A stretch of 64,000 nt of DNA from NCBI RefSeq assembly GCF_037126465.1, contig NC_088203.1, forward strand, positions 103,929,409 to 103,993,408. The letters are read 5' to 3'. How positions within the stretch are numbered: the stretch's first letter is position 1; each line of letters starts with the position of its first letter. The notes beneath the pieces were generated by a model. It saw nothing but the letters and a program-made list of their open reading frames with translations, had not been told where the DNA came from and ran no database searches. This document shows, piece after piece, positions 55,600 to 64,000 of this stretch. Source of the DNA: Ornithodoros turicata. Taxonomy: Eukaryota; Arthropoda; Arachnida; Ixodida; Argasidae. Position numbers and translations under genes: made by a program.

Positions 55600-58500
55600 T
55601 AATGATTGACGCCATGGTTATCGGTCTGTGGATTAGTTTTGCTCACCTGGGGCTCTTTAACGTGTCCTGAAATTTAGCTGATATGTTTGGCTATGTTAGC
55701 TGATATGTTTAGATGGCATGTTTAGCTGATAAATAATGCGTGGCTTTACGTCGCGAGACAACCATGATCATGACTGACGCCACGGTGATTCGTCTGTGAA
55801 TTAGTTTTAATAATAATAATAATAATAATGTTTTATTGGTGCCTCACCGTTGGTTGCCTGCTGTGTGCTGAAATTTAGCTGATATGTTTAGCTGATATGT
55901 TTAGATGACATGCATTGCTTATGCTTAGGCAGGTTTAGCTGATAAATAATTCGTGGCTTTACGTCGCGAGCCAACCATGATCATGATTGACGCCATGGTT
56001 ATCGGTCTGTGGATTAGTTTTGCTCACCTGGGGCTCTTTAATGTGTGCTGAAATTTAGCTGATATGTTTGGCTATGTTAGCTGATGTTTAGATGGCATGT
56101 TTAGCTGATGTTTAGGCAGGTTTAGCTGATAAATAATTCGTGGCTTTACGTCGCGAGCCAACCATGATCATGATTGACGCCATGGTTATCGGTCTGTGGA
56201 TTAGTTTTGCTCACGTGGGGCTCTTTAATGTGTGCCGAAATTTAACTGATATGTTTGGCTATGTTAGCTGATATGTTTAGATGGCAAGTTTAGCTGATGT
56301 TTAGGTAGGTTTGGCTGATAAATAATTCGTGGCTTTACGTCGCGAGCCAACCATGATCATGATTGACGCCATGGTTATCGGTCTGTGGATTAGTTTTGCT
56401 CACGTGGGGCTCTTTAATGTGTGCTGAAATTTAGCTGATATGTTTGGCTATGTTCGCTGATATGTTCAGCTGATGTTTAGGTAGGTTTAGGTGATAAATA
56501 ATTCATGGCTTTACGTCGCGAGCCAACCGTGATCATGATTGACGCCACGGTGATTAGTCTGTGAATTAGTTTTAATAATAATAATAATAATAGTAATGTT
56601 TTATTGGTGCCTCACCATTGGTTGCCTGCTGTGTGCTGAAATTTAGCTGATATGTTTAGCTGATATGTTTAGATGACATGTATTGCTTACGCTTAGGCAG
56701 GTTGAGCTGATAAATAATTCGTGGCTTTACGTCGCGAGACAACCATGATCATGATTGACGCCATGGTTATCGGTCTGTGGATTAGTTTTGCTCACCTGGG
56801 GCTCTTTAATGTGTGCTGAAATTTAGCTGATATGTTTGGCTATGTTAGCTGATATGTTTAGATGGCATGTTTAGCTGATGTTTAGGTAGGTTTAGCTGAT
56901 AAATAATTCGTGGATTTACGTCGCGAGCCAACCATGATCATGATTGACGCCATGGTTATCGGTCTGTGGATTAGTTTTGCTCACCTGGGGCTCTTTAACG
57001 TGTCCTGAAATTTAGCTGATATGTTTGGCTATGTTAGCTGATATGTTTAGATGGCATGTTTAGCTGATGTTTAGGCAGGTTTAGCTGATAAATAATTCGT
57101 GGCTTTACGTCGCGAGCCAACCATGATCATGATTGACGCCATGGTTATATGTCTGTGGATTAGTTTTGCTCATTTGGGGCTCTTTAATGTGTGCTGAAAT
57201 TTAGCTGATATGTTTGGCTATGTTAGCTGATATGTTTAGATGGCATGTTTAGCTGATGTTTAGGCAGGTTTAGCTGATAAATAATTCGTGGCTTTACGTC
57301 GCGAGCCAACCATGATCATGATTGACGCCATGGTTATCGGTCTGTGGATTAGTTTTGCTCACGTGGGGCTCTTTAATGTGTGCCGAAATTTAACTGATAT
57401 GTTTGGCTATGTTAGCTGATATGTTTAGATGGCAAGTTTAGCTGATGTTTAGGCAGGTTTAGCTGATAAATAATTCGTGGCTTTACGTCGCGAGCCAACC
57501 ATGATCATGATTGACGCCATGGTTATATGTCTGTGGATTAGTTTTGCTCATTTGGGGCTCTTTAATGTGTGCTGAAATTTAGCTGATATGTTTGGCTATG
57601 TTAGCTGATATGTTTAGATGGCATGTTTAGCTGATGTTTAGGCAGGTTTAGCTGATAAATAATTCGTGGCTTTACGTCGCGAGCCAACCATGATCATGAT
57701 TGACGCCATGGTTATCGGTCTGTGGATTAGTTTTCCTCACGTGGGGCTCTTTAATGTGTGCTGAAATTTAGCTGATATGTTTGGCTATGTTAGCTGATAT
57801 GTTCAGCTGATGTTTAGGTAGGTTTAGGTGATAAATAATTCATGGTTTTACGTCGCGAGCCAACCATGATGATGATTGACGCCACGGTGATTTGTCTGTG
57901 AATTAGTTTTAATAATAATAATAATAATAATAATAATGTTTTATTGGTGCCTCACCATTGGTTGCCTGCTGTGTGCTGAAATTTAGCTGATATGTTTAGA
58001 TGACATGTATTGCTTACGCTTAGGCAGGTTTAGCTGATAAATAATTCGTGGCTTTACGTCGCGAGCCAACCATGATCATGATTGACGCCATGGTTATCGG
58101 TCTGTGGATTAGTTTTGCTCACCTGGGGCTCTTTAATGTGTGCTGAAATTTAGCTGATATGTTTGGCTATGTTAGCTGATATGTTTAGATGGCATGTTTA
58201 GCTGATGTTTAGGTAGGTTTAGCTGATAAATAATTCGTGGCTTTACGTCGCGTGCCAACCATGATCATGATTGACGCCATGGTTATCGGTCTGTGGATTA
58301 GTTTTGCTCACGTGGGGCTCTTTAATGTGTGCTGAAATTTAGCTGATATGTTTGGCTATGTTCGCTGATATGTTCAGCTGATGTTTAGGTAGGTTTAGGT
58401 GATAAATAATTCATGGCTTTACGTCGCGAGCCAACCGTGATCATGATTGACGCCACGGTGATTCGTCTGTGAATTAGTTTTAATAATAATAATAATAATA

Positions 58501-58850
58501 GTAATGTTTTATTGGTGCCTCACCATTGGTTGCCTGCTGTGTGCTGAAATTTAGCTGATATGTTTAGCTGATATGTTTAGATGACATGTATTGCTTACGC
58601 TTAGGCAGGTTGAGCTGATAAATAATTCGTGGCTTTACGTCGCGAGCCAACCATGATCATGATTGACGCCATGGTTATCGGTCTGTGGATTAGTTTTGCT
58701 CACCTGGGGCTCTTTAATGTGTGCTGAAATTTAGCTGATATGTTTGGCTATGTTAGCTGATATGTTTAGATGGCATGTTTAGCTGATGTTTAGGTAGGTT
58801 TAGCTGATAAATAATTCGTGGCTTTACGTCGCGAGCCAACCATGATCATG
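55600..58850. repeat. 3246-bp segmental repeat within the 189-bp satellite, copy 1
   Basis: Positions in this block recur 3246 bp downstream (55741/58987, 56521/59767 with the private accgtgatc variant, 57001/60247), including (AAT)n-bearing units. Limits are approximate. Confidence 0.8.
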
Positions 58851-61133
58851 ATTGACGCCATGGTTATCGGTCTGTGGATTAGTTTTGCTCACCTGGGGCT
58901 CTTTAACGTGTCCTGAAATTTAGCTGATATGTTTGGCTATGTTAGCTGATATGTTTAGATGGCATGTTTAGCTGATAAATAATGCGTGGCTTTACGTCGC
59001 GAGACAACCATGATCATGACTGACGCCACGGTGATTCGTCTGTGAATTAGTTTTAATAATAATAATAATAATAATGTTTTATTGGTGCCTCACCGTTGGT
59101 TGCCTGCTGTGTGCTGAAATTTAGCTGATATGTTTAGCTGATATGTTTAGATGACATGCATTGCTTATGCTTAGGCAGGTTTAGCTGATAAATAATTCGT
59201 GGCTTTACGTCGCGAGCCAACCATGATCATGATTGACGCCATGGTTATCGGTCTGTGGATTAGTTTTGCTCACCTGGGGCTCTTTAATGTGTGCTGAAAT
59301 TTAGCTGATATGTTTGGCTATGTTAGCTGATGTTTAGATGGCATGTTTAGCTGATGTTTAGGCAGGTTTAGCTGATAAATAATTCGTGGCTTTACGTCGC
59401 GAGCCAACCATGATCATGATTGACGCCATGGTTATCGGTCTGTGGATTAGTTTTGCTCACGTGGGGCTCTTTAATGTGTGCCGAAATTTAACTGATATGT
59501 TTGGCTATGTTAGCTGATATGTTTAGATGGCAAGTTTAGCTGATGTTTAGGTAGGTTTGGCTGATAAATAATTCGTGGCTTTACGTCGCGAGCCAACCAT
59601 GATCATGATTGACGCCATGGTTATCGGTCTGTGGATTAGTTTTGCTCACGTGGGGCTCTTTAATGTGTGCTGAAATTTAGCTGATATGTTTGGCTATGTT
59701 CGCTGATATGTTCAGCTGATGTTTAGGTAGGTTTAGGTGATAAATAATTCATGGCTTTACGTCGCGAGCCAACCGTGATCATGATTGACGCCACGGTGAT
59801 TAGTCTGTGAATTAGTTTTAATAATAATAATAATAATAGTAATGTTTTATTGGTGCCTCACCATTGGTTGCCTGCTGTGTGCTGAAATTTAGCTGATATG
59901 TTTAGCTGATATGTTTAGATGACATGTATTGCTTACGCTTAGGCAGGTTGAGCTGATAAATAATTCGTGGCTTTACGTCGCGAGACAACCATGATCATGA
60001 TTGACGCCATGGTTATCGGTCTGTGGATTAGTTTTGCTCACCTGGGGCTCTTTAATGTGTGCTGAAATTTAGCTGATATGTTTGGCTATGTTAGCTGATA
60101 TGTTTAGATGGCATGTTTAGCTGATGTTTAGGTAGGTTTAGCTGATAAATAATTCGTGGATTTACGTCGCGAGCCAACCATGATCATGATTGACGCCATG
60201 GTTATCGGTCTGTGGATTAGTTTTGCTCACCTGGGGCTCTTTAACGTGTCCTGAAATTTAGCTGATATGTTTGGCTATGTTAGCTGATATGTTTAGATGG
60301 CATGTTTAGCTGATGTTTAGGCAGGTTTAGCTGATAAATAATTCGTGGCTTTACGTCGCGAGCCAACCATGATCATGATTGACGCCATGGTTATATGTCT
60401 GTGGATTAGTTTTGCTCATTTGGGGCTCTTTAATGTGTGCTGAAATTTAGCTGATATGTTTGGCTATGTTAGCTGATATGTTTAGATGGCATGTTTAGCT
60501 GATGTTTAGGCAGGTTTAGCTGATAAATAATTCGTGGCTTTACGTCGCGAGCCAACCATGATCATGATTGACGCCATGGTTATCGGTCTGTGGATTAGTT
60601 TTGCTCACGTGGGGCTCTTTAATGTGTGCCGAAATTTAACTGATATGTTTGGCTATGTTAGCTGATATGTTTTGATGGCAAGTTTAGCTGATGTTTAGGC
60701 AGGTTTAGCTGATAAATAATTCGTGGCTTTACGTCGCGAGCCAACCATGATAATGATTGACGCCATGGTTATATGTCTGTGGATTAGTTTTGCTCATTTG
60801 GGGGCTCTTTAATGTGTGCCTGAAATTTAGCTGATATGTTTGGCTATGTTAGCTGATATGTTTAGATGGCATGTTTAGCTGATGTTTAGGCAGTTTAGCT
60901 GATAAATAATTCGTGGCTTTACGTCGCGAGCCAACCATGATCATGATTGACGCCATGGTTATCGGTCTGTGGATTAGTTTTCCTCACGTGGGGCTCTTTA
61001 ATGTGTGCTGAAATTTAGCTGATATGTTCAGCTGATGTTTAGGTAGGTTTAGGTGATAAATAATTCATGGTTTTACGTCGCGAGCCAACCATGATGATGA
61101 TTGACGCCACGGTGATTTGTCTGTGAATTAGTT

Positions 61134-61166
<33 letters not shown>

Positions 61167-62100
61167 TTTTATTGGTGCCTCACCATTGGTTGCCTGCTGT
61201 GTGCTGAAATTTAGCTGATATGTTTAGATGACATGTATTGCTTACGCTTAGGCAGGTTTAGCTGATAAATAATTCGTGGCTTTACGTCGCGAGCCAACCA
61301 TGATCATGATTGACGCCATGGTTATCGGTCTGTGGATTAGTTTTGCTCACCTGGGGCTCTTTAATGTGTGCTGAAATTTAGCTGATATGTTTGGCTATGT
61401 TAGCTGATATGTTTAGATGGCATGTTTAGCTGATGTTTAGGTAGGTTTAGCTGATAAATAATTCGTGGCTTTACGTCGCGTGCCAACCATGATCATGATT
61501 GACGCCATGGTTATCGGTCTGTGGATTAGTTTTGCTCACGTGGGGCTCTTTAATGTGTGCTGAAATTTAGCTGATATGTTTGGCTATGTTCGCTGATATG
61601 TTCAGCTGATGTTTAGGTAGGTTTAGGTGATAAATAATTCATGGCTTTACGTCGCGAGCCAACCGTGATCATGATTGACGCCACGGTGATTCGTCTGTGA
61701 ATTAGTTTTAATAATAATAATAATAATAGTAATGTTTTATTGGTGCCTCACCATTGGTTGCCTGCTGTGTGCTGAAATTTAGCTGATATGTTTAGCTGAT
61801 ATGTTTAGATGACATGTATTGCTTACGCTTAGGCAGGTTGAGCTGATAAATAATTCGTGGCTTTACGTCGCGAGCCAACCATGATCATGATTGACGCCAT
61901 GGTTATCGGTCTGTGGATTAGTTTTGCTCACCTGGGGCTCTTTAATGTGTGCTGAAATTTAGCTGATATGTTTGGCTATGTTAGCTGATATGTTTAGATG
62001 GCATGTTTAGCTGATGTTTAGGTAGGTTTAGCTGATAAATAATTCGTGGCTTTACGTCGCGAGCCAACCATGATCATGATTGACGCCATGGTTATCGGTC
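58851..62100. repeat. 3246-bp segmental repeat within the 189-bp satellite, copy 2
   Basis: Second copy of 55600-58850. Offset 3246 holds to about 60790. Single-base indels then appear (an extra G near 60801, an extra C near 60820, a lost G near 60893) and a deletion of about 20 bp near 61015 shifts the offset to about 3227 (57938/61165, 58507/61734). Confidence 0.75.
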
Positions 62101-64000
62101 TGTGGATTAGTTTTGCTCACCTGGGGCTCTTTAACGTGTCCTGAAATTTAGCTGATATGTTTGGCTATGTTAGCTGATATGTTTAGATGGCATGTTTAGC
62201 TGATGTTTAGGCAGGTTTAGCTGATAAATAATTCGTGGCTTTACGTCGCGAGCCAACCATGATGATGATTGACGCCATAGTTATCGGTCTGTGGATTAGT
62301 TTTCCTCACCTGGGGCTCTTTAATGTGTCGTTAAATTTAGCTGATATGTTTGTCTATGTTAGCTGATATGTTTAGATGGCATGTTTAGCTGATAAATAAT
62401 GCGTGGCTTTACGTCGCGAGACAACCATGATCATGACTGACGCCACGGTGATTCGTCTGTGAATTAGTTTTAATAATAATAATAATAATGTTTTATTGGT
62501 GCCTCACCATTAGTTGCCTGCTGTGTGCTGAAATTTAGCTGATATGTTTAGCTGATATGTTTAGATGACATGTATTGCTTACGCTTAGGCAGGTTTAGCT
62601 GATAAATAATTCGTGGTTTTACGTCGCGAGCCAACCATGATCATGATTGACGCCATGGTTATCGGTCTGTGGATTAGTTTTGCTCACCTGGGGCTCTTTA
62701 ATGTGTGCTGAAATTTAGCTGATATGTTTGGCTATGTTAGCTGATATGTTTGGCTATGTTAGCTGATATGTTTAGATGGCATGTTTAGCTGATGTTTAGG
62801 TAGGTTTAGCTGATAAATAATTCGTGGCTTTACGTCGCGAGCCAACTATGATCATGATTGACGCCGTGGTTATCGGTCTGTAGATTAGTTTTGCTCACCT
62901 GGGGCTCTTTAATGTGTCCTGAAATTTAGCTGATATGTTTGGCTATGTTAGCTGATATGTTTAGATGGCATGTTTAGCTGATGTTTAGGTAGGTTTAGCT
63001 GATAAATAATTCGTGGTTTTACGTCGCGAGCCAACCATGATCATGATTGACGCCATGGTTATCGGTCTGTGGATTAGTTTTGCTCACCTGGGGCTCTTTA
63101 ACGTGTCCTGAAATTTAGCTGATATGTTTGGCTATGTTAGCTGATATGTTTAGATGGCATGTTTAGCTGATAAATAATGCGTGGCTTTACGTCGCGAGGC
63201 AACCATGATCATGACTGACGCCACGGTGATTCGTCTGTGAATTAGTTTTAATAATAATAATAATAATAATGTTTTATTGGTGCCTCACCGTTGGTTGCCT
63301 GCTGTGTGCTGAAATTTAGCTGATATGTTTAGCTGATATGTTTAGATGACATGTATTGCTTATGCTTAGGCAGGTTTAGCTGATAAATAATTCGTGGCTT
63401 TACGTCGCGAGCCAACCATGATCATGATTGACGCCATGGTTATCGGTCTGTGGATTAGTTTTGCTCACCTGGGGCTCTTTAATGTGTGCTGAAATTTAGC
63501 TGATATGTTTGGCTATGTTAGCTGATATGTTTAGATGGCATGTTTAGCTGATGTTTAGGTAGGTTTAGCTGATAAATAATTCGTGGCTTTACGTCGCGTG
63601 CCAACCATGATCATGATTGACGCCATGGTTATCGGTCTGTGGATTAGTTTTGCTCACGTGGGGCTCTTTAATGTGTGCTGAAATTTAGCTGATATGTTTG
63701 GCTATGTTCGCTGATATGTTCAGCTGATGTTTAGGTAGGTTTAGGTGATAAATAATTCATGGCTTTACGTCGCGAGCCAACCGTGATCATGATTGACGCC
63801 ACGGTGATTCGTCTGTGAATTAGTTTTAATAATAATAATAATAATAGTAATGTTTTATTGGTGCCTCACCATTGGTTGCCTGCTGTGTGCTGAAATTTAG
63901 CTGATATGTTTAGATGACATGTATTGCTTACGCTTAGGCAGGTTGAGCTGATAAATAATTCGTGGCTTTACGTCGCGAGCCAACCATGATCATGATTGAC

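Larger units (their letters stand above)
42318..64000. repeat. ~189-bp satellite array (SINE-tail plus minisatellite), running off the window
   Basis: More than 100 monomers in one orientation. Consensus order: CGTGGCTTTACGTCGCGAGC, CAACCATGATCATGATTGACGCC, ATGGTTATCGGTCTGTGG, ATTAGTTTTGCTCACCTGGG, GCTCTTTAATGTGTGCTGAAA, then several TTTAGCTGATATG-like units, GATAAATAATT and the next unit. The 189-bp spacing was checked at 49146/49335 and 50280/50469. Units lacking one TTTAGG segment are shorter. The first ~1.5 kb (42318-43800) is the most diverged, as at satellite edges. No open frame longer than background. Confidence 0.96.

Noticed and set aside
13640..64000. CRISPR-like arrays
   Set aside because: The repeats are 164-291 bp with no short repeat/unique spacer pattern, and the genome is eukaryotic.

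Overview
The window is eukaryotic nuclear DNA, most likely from a tick or a related arachnid. It has large intergenic spaces, several kinds of transposon debris and long satellite arrays. It also carries tRNA-derived SINEs of a type I associate with tick genomes; that attribution is from memory and was not searched. No bacterial gene organisation is present. Only two intact, clearly functional-looking genes are visible, both on the minus strand and both without introns: the box C/D snoRNP core protein NOP58 (2460-4271) and a type II membrane GH31 acid alpha-glucosidase (28631-31582).

Layout. 1-1074 is nested transposon/SINE debris with inverted arms. 2460-4271 is NOP58, with a compact upstream region holding a CACGTG E-box and an ETS-like site. 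4700-13500 is gene-poor. It holds two non-autonomous hAT-type elements with exact 8-bp target duplications (7198-7947 and 8748-9187), a small palindromic MITE (11775-11919) and one short ORF with helix-turn-helix character (9965-10276). About 13640-25322 is a tandem array of about 40 monomers of 290/291 bp. Nearly all of it is two copies of a 5523-bp, 19-monomer higher-order unit. 25323-28600 is unassigned DNA with a CpG-rich, promoter-like patch and a SINE fragment.

28631-31582 is the alpha-glucosidase gene. 31800-32900 holds the decayed 3' end of a non-LTR retrotransposon and a SINE. 33500-38400 is dense with MITEs and SINE pieces, including a hammerhead-ribozyme-like motif inside an inverted repeat. 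38400-39034 is a Ty3/mag-type gag remnant between short direct repeats. From about 39030 to the window end there is no gene: a 164-bp dimeric satellite (about 39030-42317) abuts a satellite of about 189 bp (about 42318-64000).

The most interesting reading is that the 189-bp satellite was built from the tail of a tRNA-derived SINE, a copy of which sits at about 35505-35787 in the same window, joined to a short TTTAGCTGATATG-type minisatellite. Together the three arrays occupy more than half of the window. They show expansion at nested scales: 82 to 164 bp, 290/291 to about 580 to 5523 bp, and 189 to 3246 bp. The two genes have no obvious functional link; one works in nucleolar RNP assembly and the other in glycogen/maltose hydrolysis.
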